A stretch of DNA of 64,000 nt. Origin: Anthocerotibacter panamensis C109 (GTDB lineage Bacteria > Cyanobacteriota > Cyanobacteriia > Gloeobacterales > Anthocerotibacteraceae). Location: assembly GCF_018389385.1 (NCBI RefSeq), contig NZ_CP062698.1, positions 2,669,501-2,733,500 of the forward strand. The letters run 5' to 3'. Below the pieces are notes generated by a model. The model did no database searches. It saw only the letters and a list, made by a program, of their open reading frames with translations, and was not told where the DNA came from. This document shows positions 8,181 through 16,338 of this stretch, one piece after another (positions within the stretch are counted from its first letter, which is position 1; each line of letters begins with the position of its first letter). Both the position numbers and the translations under genes were made by a program.

Positions 8181-8342
8181 ATGATGAATGATGAGCTAGT
8201 CAAGCTAATGGATGAGTTGGACCATTCAAGTGAGAAAACTAGGGAGCATCCCAGTTTTGCAAACAAGCATTTATACTTAGTCAATCTTAGCTTTGGTAAA
8301 AAGTCCCAAGCGCCCATCCAGGTACGCACAGCGCTGGCGTAG
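8181..8342 (+). pseudogene. Cassette ORF apparently interrupted by a transposase remnant
   Basis: ATG 8181 follows AAGAGGAAG, a good ribosome-binding site, and sits 18 bp after attC G, the usual place for a cassette gene. The first ~34 residues (MMNDELVKLMDELDHSS...) look like genuine protein. From about 8275 the frame runs into the antisense of the ISKra4-type transposase and stops at 8342. I read it as the 5' stump of a cassette gene cut by the IS. The family is not recognised. Confidence 0.35.
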
Positions 8343-8787
8343 TACCTGATTGATATTCTCTGCCTTCCACTGCGCTCCCGATATCTGGATGCGCCGCCCT
8401 AGCTGCTTCACCGTGGACTCTACCGAGCCGGAGCCTATCGAACTATCTTGCTGCTGCTGCTGGTAATCGACAATCCACTCCCGGTGCTTGCGGATATACC
8501 CATAGCAATTTTGGGCTCCCAAACGCTTCCACTCATCGATTAACCCCAACCCCCGCTGCGTCTGGCCCCGCCACAGCAAGGCTTCCAACTGCTTGAGCCG
8601 TCGAGGGGACTCCTGGACTTTGTAGAGGTTCTCCTTCAAGTGATACCAGTCCAGGATCTCCCTACGCTGCGACGGCAGAGCAATCTGGCTCATCAGGTTC
8701 CAGCTCCCATCATGCCCATCGCCTAGACAAATGACAGGGGTTGCCAGAGGTTGATGGTTTACCCACTGCACCAACGCTGCGTTGTCG
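8277..8787 (-). pseudogene. ISKra4-type transposase, C-terminal remnant
   Basis: The C-terminal ~170 residues of a transposase are present: CLGDGHDGSWNLM, REILDWYHLKENLYKV, a DSSIGSGSVESTVKQLGRR motif and an NINQVLRQRCAYLDG end match the DDE region of the ISKra4 family. The coding frame is open to about 8787, where it breaks abruptly into the left arm of attC E, so the 5' half of the gene is gone. No terminal inverted repeats are evident. The element cannot be mobile on its own. Confidence 0.75.
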
Positions 8788-8859
8788 CTCCACCTGACAC
8801 CGCCCCGTAGTTTACGTGGCGAAGCCTATGGACATTGCGGGTGAGCTTGGTTGTTAGGT
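8783..8859 (+). other. attC-like site E, left end replaced by IS sequence
   Basis: The right box is GTTAGGT (8853-8859), and inner arms GCTCCACC and GGGTGAGC pair with one extra C. The expected left RYYYAAC box should lie just left of the CGCTCCACCTGACACCGCC arm but is replaced by transposase coding sequence. The site is probably non-functional as a full hairpin. It opens the two-gene cassette that follows. Confidence 0.65.
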
Positions 8860-8973
8860 GGCTTAAATCTTTGGTGAGGGCAGTGTATCAAAATCCTCGT
8901 GATTCTCTATACTTAGACTGTCAAGCTTCTGCCAATTGGCGGGCTTTGAGATAAAAGGTCTGGGTATCGAACA

Positions 8974-9432
8974 ATGACTGATGCAGATTGTAAGGAAGTG
9001 TATCGAGAACTTGTGGAAATGTTGAGCAATCGAAATATACTGCATGGTCACCAACTAGATTGGGTGGTTGAAGAAGTTGACCAGGTTATACGAGCAGGTG
9101 AGATTATTGATGAGCGCTCTGAAAATTTATCCAACCGGTCTTCAAGAGAGTTTAGAACAACCAGAGAATATACACCTCAAGAAAGCTTACTTTTATTAAT
9201 CGATGCTATTGAATCAGTTGTGGTTCAGACAGCATTCATAGAGAAAGAAGTTACTCGTTTCTTCCAAAGAGAAGGGGAAGAATTCAATATTTCTCCTGAA
9301 ATCAGATTCGTATCCGAGGAGGAAGGTTCAGAAACCACAGTTTTTAGTTACGTCTCGGCGAGTTATAGAGCATACCAAGCTATTGCTTTGCAAGGGCTTT
9401 TGACCCAACTACGCTCTGAGGTAAGAGAATGA
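8974..9432 (+). CDS. Unknown protein, first gene of a two-gene cassette
   Basis: 152 residues, no family recognised. It is acidic and largely helical by eye, with an N-terminal segment (CKEVYRELVEMLSNRNILHG) and a central segment (YTPQESLLLLIDAIESVVVQTAFI). No membrane segment or signal peptide is present. Its last codons overlap the next start (ATGA at 9429-9432), so the two proteins are probably made together and may form a complex. The region is AT-rich compared with the host core. It lies between attC sites E and F, which marks it as horizontally acquired. A regulatory or accessory partner of the downstream nuclease-like protein is plausible but unproven. Confidence 0.75.
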   Translation: MTDADCKEVYRELVEMLSNRNILHGHQLDWVVEEVDQVIRAGEIIDERSENLSNRSSREFRTTREYTPQESLLLLIDAIESVVVQTAFIEKEVTRFFQREGEEFNISPEIRFVSEEEGSETTVFSYVSASYRAYQAIALQGLLTQLRSEVRE

Positions 9433-10115
9433 CAATTAATAAAGCTCTATTGGACCAGATCCGATCGGCATTGGGAGGCTCTATCAATCCAAATTTGACT
9501 ACTCGCTCCGCAGTTTTCGACTTGTTCGAGGCTTATGTATTTTCATTTCTTGTAGAAGCTGCAAAGAGCGAACCAAATGTAAACATCGACTACATAGATA
9601 CAGATGGAAAGAAAGCTACTACATTTACTTTTAGAACTAGCCCAGGGCAAATTTTTAATGGGCTGTATACTCATGCTGAAATCACCTTTCAACGCAAACG
9701 ACCTTTGGAAGCTCATGTAGGTGTTAGAGTAAGCGGCATTTCAAAGGTTCTACATGAGTGCGATGTGCTTCTTCTGGAAAAGAACGAAGCGGAATTCTGT
9801 CGTAATAATAACGTTTCTCCACAATCGTCGAAAGCTATATTGGCAGGCGAATGCAAGCATTGCTCTCCTCGAAATTTTGGAATCAAGTTAGCTAGAGAGT
9901 TTTTAGGTTTGACTAGCGATTTTTCAAAGAATTGTAAGTACTATTTCATTTACAATACAACTTCACAGTCTGTTGAGGAGCTATTAGCACACCATAAAAA
10001 TGGTCGATGGTTTAGATATGTTGTTCCTGATCATCTGACTGATGTTGACCTGCTCAAAAGCGAGTTTAGAAATACTATTAAAAACTTTATAGCCACAAAG
10101 AAGTATTCGGTCTAG
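9429..10115 (+). CDS. Putative PD-(D/E)XK-type nuclease of unknown family
   Basis: 228 residues. Two spaced motifs, HECDVLLLEK and ILAGECKHC, fit the D...ExK catalytic core of PD-(D/E)XK nucleases: a strand carrying Asp, then a strand carrying Glu-x-Lys. A preceding glutamate (HAEITF) and the following helix (GIKLAREFLGLTSDF) also fit the fold. The N-terminus (TTRSAVFDLFEAYVFSFLVEAA) could be the opening helix. I recognise no named family. It is translationally coupled to the 152-residue protein and alone with it in an integron cassette. Cassettes commonly carry anti-phage genes, so a defence role is the leading hypothesis. Nuclease activity is inferred from motif spacing only. Confidence 0.62.
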   Translation: MTINKALLDQIRSALGGSINPNLTTRSAVFDLFEAYVFSFLVEAAKSEPNVNIDYIDTDGKKATTFTFRTSPGQIFNGLYTHAEITFQRKRPLEAHVGVRVSGISKVLHECDVLLLEKNEAEFCRNNNVSPQSSKAILAGECKHCSPRNFGIKLAREFLGLTSDFSKNCKYYFIYNTTSQSVEELLAHHKNGRWFRYVVPDHLTDVDLLKSEFRNTIKNFIATKKYSV

Positions 10116-10143
10116 CTTGAAAATGTTGAACCACAAAGCGCCC

Positions 10144-10232
10144 GCCTAACAATCCCGTTGCACACCGACCGTACAGAATCTTTTCATTGAGTTCGAGAGG
10201 TTACTAGCGGCGGGTGAGCTTGATCGTTACGT
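10144..10232 (+). other. attC-like site F (degenerate)
   Basis: The left box is GCCTAAC (10144-10150), but the right box reads GTTACGT (10226-10232), off the GTTRRRY consensus. The right arm GGGTGAGCTTGATC is identical in style to sites A and C, while the left arm pairs poorly. It is probably a decayed terminal site closing the array. The following 10233-10408 contains no clear gene. Confidence 0.55.
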
Positions 10233-10408
10233 TGCTGAATCATTCGCACCTTATGCTCAATGCTTGAATTCACATCCGGCGATTTGCTTAAATCCAACGC
10301 TCCATACATCGCTCAGGGCGTCGCCGAGGGAAACCAGGAAGGACTTGGAACGGGACTTGCGCTCAAAATTTTAAAGAGCTGGCCTGAAATTCAATCAAGG
10401 AAAACTCC

Positions 10409-11323
10409 ATGGAGATTATCGTGATGATGACTGGGGGAACCATCTCCCAAAAAGAGGTGAATAGTAGGATGGAAATCGCCCTCACCAGCCGGGAGTTGTT
10501 GGAGGGCATAGCGACGGGTGCGGACCTGGAATTTGTGGACATCAGCCGGTGCAGTGGGGCGTCCTTGAAGTTGGAGCAGCTATTTGCCGTGCGCGATACC
10601 GTACACGCACGCCCTGATGCCGATGGTTTTCTGCTCATCACCGGCACTGACTCGATGGAGGAATTTGCTTTTGGCCTCGACCTGCTACTGGAGCCCGGTC
10701 GGCCTTTTGTCGTCACGGGAGCAGCTAAACCCAGTGATGTTGCAGGCTATGACGGTCGGGCTAATCTCCAAGACGCTCTGCGGGTGCTTGAATCCCCTGA
10801 AGCGGCTGCCTTGGGGGTGCTGGTCGTCCTCAACGATTGTGTTCACCCGGCTCGCTACCTACGCAAGCATGACAGTACGCTGATAGGCATGTTCCAATCC
10901 CATCCCGGCCCCATGGCCCAAATTCGGCGGGGTCGTCCGCTCTACTACTATCTGGGTCTGCCGCCGATAGAGCGCTACCCATCCGCCCAACTGCAAGCTA
11001 AGACCCCCCAGGTCATGATCTGGACTATGGCTCTTGATCCCGTCCTACCTAGTGCGCTACTGCCCGCTCTAGATGGCTTGGTCCTGGCAGGTCAAGGGAC
11101 AGGATCTCTTGCTCCCTGGATTGTCGAACAACTCTCCCCCGAGTGGACCGAACGTATCCCTGTCGTCTTGACTTCCCGGTGTGCTGTCGGTCTGAATTTT
11201 GATGATGCCTACTACCGGGGTAGTCTGGAAAAGTATGAGAACCGGGGCTTTCGGCTACTGGGCTATGAGCAGCTCAACCCGCTTCAGGCGCGGATTAAGT
11301 TGATGCTGGAACTCTTATCCTAA
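10409..11323 (+). CDS. Asparaginase family protein
   Basis: 304 residues. Both catalytic threonine motifs of bacterial L-asparaginases are present: TGGTIS at the N-terminus (MMTGGTISQK) and GTDSMEEFAF near residue 90, with the supporting lysine segment AAKPSDVAGYDG. It should hydrolyse asparagine (and perhaps glutamine) to the acid and ammonia. There is no signal peptide, so it is likely cytoplasmic. ATG 10409 is the only plausible start; GAAAACTCC upstream is a weak ribosome-binding site. It is the first core-like gene right of the cassette array and again GC-rich. Length is slightly under the usual 320-350. Confidence 0.88.
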   Translation: MEIIVMMTGGTISQKEVNSRMEIALTSRELLEGIATGADLEFVDISRCSGASLKLEQLFAVRDTVHARPDADGFLLITGTDSMEEFAFGLDLLLEPGRPFVVTGAAKPSDVAGYDGRANLQDALRVLESPEAAALGVLVVLNDCVHPARYLRKHDSTLIGMFQSHPGPMAQIRRGRPLYYYLGLPPIERYPSAQLQAKTPQVMIWTMALDPVLPSALLPALDGLVLAGQGTGSLAPWIVEQLSPEWTERIPVVLTSRCAVGLNFDDAYYRGSLEKYENRGFRLLGYEQLNPLQARIKLMLELLS

Positions 11324-11441
11324 AGCTATGCATAAAATTTTGGAGCACCCCGTATGTATATTTAAATACACAATTGGAGACTGGATTCTGAACAACTTTT
11401 TCAGTGTCCAATTCAACTTATCAACAGGAGTTTAAGTGAAG

Positions 11442-11714
11442 ATGGCAGTACCTAACGCAAAGTTCCAAGGAAAAATTTCTGAGATTTTCGTGAATGATGC
11501 TCAGATTCTGATCGCCCTCGACGGAAAGGTTGATGGTCCCTGTACCGGGTCGTTTGGCCCTTACAACCTGACCTTTAACATGTCAGACTCCGGTGCTCAG
11601 TTCAAGTTTGACCTTGTGCAAGATGCTTTTCTCCATGGAAGAAGCATCTCTGGATATGTAGATGGGTGTGGATCGAGCAACATCAACCGCCTCTCTCAAG
11701 TAAGTGTATTCTGA
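11442..11714 (+). CDS. Small beta-rich protein of unknown function
   Basis: 90 residues from ATG 11442 (GTG 11436 is an alternative in the same frame). The pattern of short strands with glycines and two cysteines (DGPCTGSFGPYNLTF ... ISGYVDGCGSSNINRLSQVSVF) suggests a compact beta-barrel or OB-like fold, loosely reminiscent of small toxin B-subunit-like or carbohydrate-binding proteins. The Cys pair may form a disulfide, although no signal peptide is visible. I do not recognise a named family. It is followed by a strong hairpin at 11817-11876. Confidence 0.6.
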   Translation: MAVPNAKFQGKISEIFVNDAQILIALDGKVDGPCTGSFGPYNLTFNMSDSGAQFKFDLVQDAFLHGRSISGYVDGCGSSNINRLSQVSVF

Positions 11715-11816
11715 ATCTGAATAAATCGTTAACTGGTCCTGGGTCGGGTTCAGATCTCTATCGAGCGATAGTCTCCGAGCTAATCCAGTGCCTGGTTGGT
11801 GCGACGTTCTGAGAAT

Positions 11817-11876
11817 AGCTTGGTGACGGGCATATGCCAGGGATAACATGCCCCTGGACTCACCTGCCACCAAGCT
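11817..11876 (+). other. Long hairpin with alternative inner stems between convergent genes
   Basis: The outer stem AGCTTGGTG (11817-11825) pairs with CACCAAGCT (11868-11876). Inside, CCAGGG (11837-11842) can pair with CCCTGG (11852-11857), or GGGCAT (11828-11833) with ATGCCC (11848-11853), but not both. It lies between the end of the small protein gene and the end of metH, which converge. A bidirectional transcript-end structure is likely, although no T-run follows. Confidence 0.45.
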
Positions 11877-11999
11877 TCTTCTTGTTACTTAAATCTTTAG
11901 CTCAAATGGCGTAAGCCCCGAGCTGTACTATTTCTCTACACGATTTGAACCGCTGGACTCTTGCTGGAGGTGGATCTATTGCGTGCGGTCAGGAAAACG

Positions 12000-14900
12000 T
12001 CACGCACTGAAATACCGAGCCTCCGGGTGATAGGCGACCAAGGCTGTGGTGGACTGCTCTGGATAGAGTTGCAGACTCTCGTCCATCTTTAGGTGAATAC
12101 GCCCCGCTCGCAACAGATAAAGTAACTTGCTTTGGTCGGCAATATTCGGACAGGCAGGGTAGCCAAAAGAGTAGCGCGAACCCTGATAGCCCTGATTGAT
12201 GAGGCGGGCCATGTCCGGGCTATCTTTACCGGCGATGCCCAACTCCCGACGAATCCGGGCGTGGACCCAATCTGCCAACGCCTCCGCCGTCTGGACCGAG
12301 AGCCCAAAGAAGTAGAGATAGTCCGAATAGTTATTGGCTTGGTATAGCTCCTGCGCTTTTTGCGAAGCGATCTCCCCTGAGGTCACCGCCTGGAGCGGCA
12401 ACACATCCACCTGCTGCGAACCCACCGGGCTATAAAAATCACTGATGCACTGATGCTCCTGCCCCAATTGGCGCGGGAACCGGAAGCGCACCGCCACTTG
12501 GAGCTTGGTCGGGTCACCGGTCTGATGGTAGCAGGCGAAGGATCTGAGGCTGTAGACCAACAGCTCATCTTCGTGGGCTTGACAGGGAAAGTAGCCGTAG
12601 GCAATCGCCGGAGCTAGCAAATGCTCCTGGAGTGAGCGCGTCTTCCAGTGCTCTAAGATCGGCAGCATCCGCTCTTGAACGAGTTGTTCGTATTCCTCCC
12701 GCGTCTGGTCTTTGGTCTTGCGAAACTGCCACTGACCGGCGACGAGTGCTTTGAGATCGAGGAATTGGAATACTTCGGCGAGGTCTAACTGTTCAGGACC
12801 GAGGACGCGACTACCCCAAAAAGGCGGGGTAGGCCGTTCGATATCCAGGGAAACTTTGGAGCGGACCCCCAACAACCGCTTGCGCCGCTGGACCTTCTCT
12901 GAGCGCAGGGCGGGGGCACTATCCGAGGCGGGGACTGGGGCGCTCGTGCCATCCAGGAAGCCCAGGGTATCCGACCACTGTCCCTTGGCCTTGGTCTGCA
13001 TCAAACGGTCCAGGAAATGTAACCCCACAAAAGCATCCAGACCATAGGCGACCCGGCCCTTGTAGACCTCCTGACAGTCCTTCTCCACAAAGCGGCGGGT
13101 CAGGGCTGCTCCGCCAAGAATGACCGGCAGCGTGATACCCCGTTCGTTGAAGATCTGGAGGTTCTCCTTCATGATCACCGTCGATTTGACCAAAAGACCG
13201 CTCATGCCCACGGCGTCAGGCTTGTAGGTGTGAATGGCTTGGATGATCTCCTCAACTGGCTGCTTGATGCCCAAGTCGTGTACTTGGTAGCCGTTGTTGG
13301 TCAAGATGATATTGACCAGATTTTTACCGATGTCGTGCACGTCGCCTTTGACTGTGGCGAGGACGAGGGTGCCCTTTTGAGAACCTTCGTTTTTCTCCAT
13401 GAAGGGTTCGAGATAGGCGACAGCGGATTTCATCGTCTCGGCGGATTGGAGCACGAAGGGCAACTGCATCTGACCACTGCCAAACAGTTCCCCGACTACT
13501 TTCATCCCCTCTAGCAAGAACTCATTGATGATCTTGAGCGGGGCGTGGCCCTTGTCCATCGCTGCTTGCAGGTCAGCATTGAGGTTGACCCGGTTGCCGT
13601 CGATAATGCGTTGGGTGAGGCGTTCCTCGACGGGCTTTTGAGCCATGCTGTCGGTGCGGGTAGCCTGAGTGGTACCCTCGTTGGCGCTGTAGTAGTTGAG
13701 CAGGTTGTGCAGCGGGTCGCCTTCCACCCAATCGTCGAAGATCAAGCGGCGGTGTAGTTCTTTTTCGGTGTCGGAAATGCGGTAGATAGGCAGGATCTTG
13801 GAGGCGTGGACAATCGCCATATCTAGCCCACTTTGCAAGGCGTAATAGAGATAGACCGAGTTGAGGACGTGGCGGACTTTGGGCTTGAGGCCAAACGAGA
13901 TATTGGAGAGGCCGAGGATTGTCTTGACGCCAGGGAGGTGCTCTTTGATCAGGCGAATCCCCTCGAGCGTTTCTAGCCCGAGGCGGCGGTCATCGGCGTT
14001 TCCGGTGGCTAGGGTAAAAGTCAGCGGGTCGAAGATCAGGTCTTCGGATTTCATCGCATATTTATGGACGGCTAAATCGTGGATGCGGCGGGCGATGCTG
14101 AGTTTGCGGTGGGCTGTTTTCGCCATCCCTGCCTCGCGGTCCTCGTCAATCGTCAGGGCTACCACCGCTGCACCAAATTCCCGGCAAATGGGCAGGAGGC
14201 GGGCCATACGCTCCTCGCCGTCCTCTAGGTTGATCGAGTTGACCACAGCGCGCGACCCGAGTTGTTCTAAGGCCGTCTTGAGCACGGGGATCTCCGTGGA
14301 GTCCACCATCAGGGGCACGGTGACCGATGTTTTGAGCCGTTCGATCAGGGTGTACATGTCTTTTACCCCGTCGCGGCCCACATAGTCCACGCAGACATCC
14401 AACAGATGAGCACCCTCTTTTTCCTGTTCGCGGGCCATAGCCGCCATCCCATCCCAATCAGCTGCGATCAAATATTCCTTGAACTGCTTGGAACCATTGG
14501 CATTGAGCCGTTCTCCGACCATGACCGGGCCGGGATTCATCTGGAAAGGAGCGATATTGTAGAGCGAAGTCGCGGCGTGGATAATTTCCGGGTGGCGGGG
14601 CTTCGGGGTGAGATGGCGCACTGCGTTGGCGAGGGCGCGGATGTGGTCCGGGGTCGTGCCGCAGCAGCCGCCCACGATATTCACCCCCAATTCTTTGACG
14701 AAGCCCCCGACTTTGGTGACCATTTCCTCTGGGGTGAGGTGGTAGTGGGTGTGACCGTCAATGACCTCCGGCATGCCTGCGTTGGGGATACAGGAGATAG
14801 CGAAGGGCGAGTGGTTGGCGAGGTAGCGAATCTGCTCGGACATGTGGTCGGGTCCGGTGGCGCAGTTGAGGCCCAACACATCAATCGGATAGGGGCTGAG

Positions 14901-15542
14901 GGCCGCTACCGCCGTGCTGATATCCGAGCCGACTAGCATCTTACCGCCGTTGACCAATTCAAAAGTCAAAGAAGCGACGACCGGAAGCTTCACCTTGCGC
15001 TCTTCAAAGACTTGGAAGATCCCGTTGAGGGCAGCCTTGGTTTGGAGCAAGTCCAGGCAGGTCTCGACGATAAAAAGGTCTACCCCGCCATCCAAGAGGC
15101 CCAAAGCTTGCTGATAATATTCCTGAACTAAAGCCCGATAGCTGATATGGCCCAGCGTCGGCGCTTTGGTGGTCGGCCCCATCGACCCGGCGACAAAGCG
15201 CGGTTGGGCCGGGGTAGAGAACGCTAGGGCAGCTTCTTTGGCGAGTTGGGCAGCTTTGAAATTCAATTCGTAGGCAAGATGCGCAATGTTGTACTCTGCT
15301 AGGACCAGTGCAGTCGAACCAAACGTATCGGTCTCGATGACATCCGCGCCCGCCTCCAGAAAACTACGGTGAATGGTGCTGATGGCCCAGGGTGCTGAGA
15401 GGACGAGGTGTTCGTTACAGCCCTCCAAATCCTTGCCGCCGAAGTCGTCGGGAGTGAGATCCAAATTTTGGATATTGGTGCCCATAGCCCCGTCAAAAAC
15501 CAGGACGCGCTCGTTGAGGAGTTCCAGGAATTTACTGGGCAT
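12000..15542 (-). CDS. metH: Cobalamin-dependent methionine synthase
   Basis: 1180 residues from ATG 15542; an upstream ATG at 15575 in frame is possible. All four modules are present in order. The homocysteine domain (~1-320) has zinc cysteines in GLNCATG and VGGCCGTTPDHI. The methyltetrahydrofolate (pterin) domain (~340-620) contains VMVGERLNANGSKQF. The cobalamin domain has the lower-ligand histidine motif GDVHDIGKN. The SAM-dependent reactivation domain follows (~890-1180). It transfers a methyl group from methyl-THF via B12 to homocysteine. The divergent gene at 15641 starts about 100 bp away, so the longer start at 15653 would overlap it and is rejected. No riboswitch is seen in the short leader. 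Confidence 0.96.
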   Translation of the reverse strand: MPSKFLELLNERVLVFDGAMGTNIQNLDLTPDDFGGKDLEGCNEHLVLSAPWAISTIHRSFLEAGADVIETDTFGSTALVLAEYNIAHLAYELNFKAAQLAKEAALAFSTPAQPRFVAGSMGPTTKAPTLGHISYRALVQEYYQQALGLLDGGVDLFIVETCLDLLQTKAALNGIFQVFEERKVKLPVVASLTFELVNGGKMLVGSDISTAVAALSPYPIDVLGLNCATGPDHMSEQIRYLANHSPFAISCIPNAGMPEVIDGHTHYHLTPEEMVTKVGGFVKELGVNIVGGCCGTTPDHIRALANAVRHLTPKPRHPEIIHAATSLYNIAPFQMNPGPVMVGERLNANGSKQFKEYLIAADWDGMAAMAREQEKEGAHLLDVCVDYVGRDGVKDMYTLIERLKTSVTVPLMVDSTEIPVLKTALEQLGSRAVVNSINLEDGEERMARLLPICREFGAAVVALTIDEDREAGMAKTAHRKLSIARRIHDLAVHKYAMKSEDLIFDPLTFTLATGNADDRRLGLETLEGIRLIKEHLPGVKTILGLSNISFGLKPKVRHVLNSVYLYYALQSGLDMAIVHASKILPIYRISDTEKELHRRLIFDDWVEGDPLHNLLNYYSANEGTTQATRTDSMAQKPVEERLTQRIIDGNRVNLNADLQAAMDKGHAPLKIINEFLLEGMKVVGELFGSGQMQLPFVLQSAETMKSAVAYLEPFMEKNEGSQKGTLVLATVKGDVHDIGKNLVNIILTNNGYQVHDLGIKQPVEEIIQAIHTYKPDAVGMSGLLVKSTVIMKENLQIFNERGITLPVILGGAALTRRFVEKDCQEVYKGRVAYGLDAFVGLHFLDRLMQTKAKGQWSDTLGFLDGTSAPVPASDSAPALRSEKVQRRKRLLGVRSKVSLDIERPTPPFWGSRVLGPEQLDLAEVFQFLDLKALVAGQWQFRKTKDQTREEYEQLVQERMLPILEHWKTRSLQEHLLAPAIAYGYFPCQAHEDELLVYSLRSFACYHQTGDPTKLQVAVRFRFPRQLGQEHQCISDFYSPVGSQQVDVLPLQAVTSGEIASQKAQELYQANNYSDYLYFFGLSVQTAEALADWVHARIRRELGIAGKDSPDMARLINQGYQGSRYSFGYPACPNIADQSKLLYLLRAGRIHLKMDESLQLYPEQSTTALVAYHPEARYFSA

Positions 15543-15640
15543 AGCTGGCCTTAGGGTATACGTTGCTTTGATCATATCGATTTTTGACACTCCTCGACCT
15601 AAAGGCCCCGTAGAATACACGCAACACATCTCAAACCCAA

Positions 15641-16318
15641 ATGACCCCTTCACACTGGACTACAAAGCTTGCTCGTACTTTTGGGTGGAGCGTTTTGCTC
15701 CTGACGCTCCTCGTCAGCATGGCTCCGCTCTATGCTCAGTTCGATGATGCCTACAAAATTCAGAGCCCCGGTCAAATCGTGATCGATTCAAAGGGAGTCT
15801 TCACCCTGTATGACCCTGACGCGGAAGCCCTTGCCGAACGCAGTGCCCTTGTCCAGGCAAGGCTCAACGCGCTCCTCCAAGGGCAACCTGCTGCGCAGAT
15901 CCGAGTCGGCGGGAAACCTTCGCTATGGCAAGTCCTCCTCAACAACCAAACCCTCGTCACGGTCACTGCCTACGACGCCCAAAAACACCGTTCCTCCCCC
16001 CAAGCCCTAGCTGAGCAGTGGGCTGCGAGCCTGCGGCGGGTGCTCCAGGACAAGCCAGCCCTCAAGATGCATCTGACCTATAACGTGCAGCCGGAGTTGG
16101 TCTTGCTCAAAGAAATCAGCTACAGCCGCTCCGAGCAGCGCCTTACTGCTGTCGAAGGTTTAAAAAGTTCGGGTTATACCTACCGCCGGATTCGAATGTT
16201 TGTGAACACGCCCGACCCGACGCCTGAGCAAGTCTTTGTGCGCGACGCAGACGGCAGCTATGTAGTCTACAATCGCCTACGCGCGCCACAAGAAACAAAA
16301 CCTGATCCGTCTCCCTAA
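15641..16318 (+). CDS. Exported protein of unknown function
   Basis: 225 residues with a clear signal peptide (FGWSVLLLTLLVSMAPLYAQ, cleavage after Ala-Gln). The mature part (PDAEALAERSALVQARLNALLQ ... SLWQVLLNNQTLVTVTAYDAQ ... LAEQWAASLRRVLQ) resembles the periplasmic N-terminal region found before the channel domain in some cyanobacterial MscS-type proteins, but no channel helices follow. It is probably a stand-alone periplasmic domain. It is divergent from metH and ends 20 bp before the end of the convergent pmbA. Confidence 0.7.
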   Translation: MTPSHWTTKLARTFGWSVLLLTLLVSMAPLYAQFDDAYKIQSPGQIVIDSKGVFTLYDPDAEALAERSALVQARLNALLQGQPAAQIRVGGKPSLWQVLLNNQTLVTVTAYDAQKHRSSPQALAEQWAASLRRVLQDKPALKMHLTYNVQPELVLLKEISYSRSEQRLTAVEGLKSSGYTYRRIRMFVNTPDPTPEQVFVRDADGSYVVYNRLRAPQETKPDPSP

Positions 16319-16338
16319 CATTCTGCGTTTGGCTGTTG

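Larger units (their letters stand above)
1840..10232 (+). mobile_element. Integron-like cassette array lacking an integrase (CALIN-like)
   Basis: Seven attC-like sites lie in one orientation at 1840, 3473, 6887, 7005, 8050, 8783 and 10144. Each ends in a GTTRRRY-type box on the right, though the last is off consensus. Most have a complementary RYYYAAC box on the left and inner arms that pair with one extra base on the left arm, the extrahelical base known from integron sites. Apart from the dehydrogenase operon in cassette 2, genes between sites run left to right, as cassette genes do. No tyrosine recombinase of the IntI type is encoded here, so the integrase lies elsewhere or is absent. Several cassettes are AT-richer than the flanking core genes. 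Confidence 0.75.

Noticed and set aside
10233-10408. Fragment of a repeat-rich DUF2887/Rpn-like tail (YIAQGVAEGNQEGLGTG)
   Set aside because: Suggestive but only about 30 residues; not enough to name a gene.
15543-15640. SAM or cobalamin riboswitch before metH
   Set aside because: The leader is short, shared with a divergent gene, and lacks the conserved boxes.
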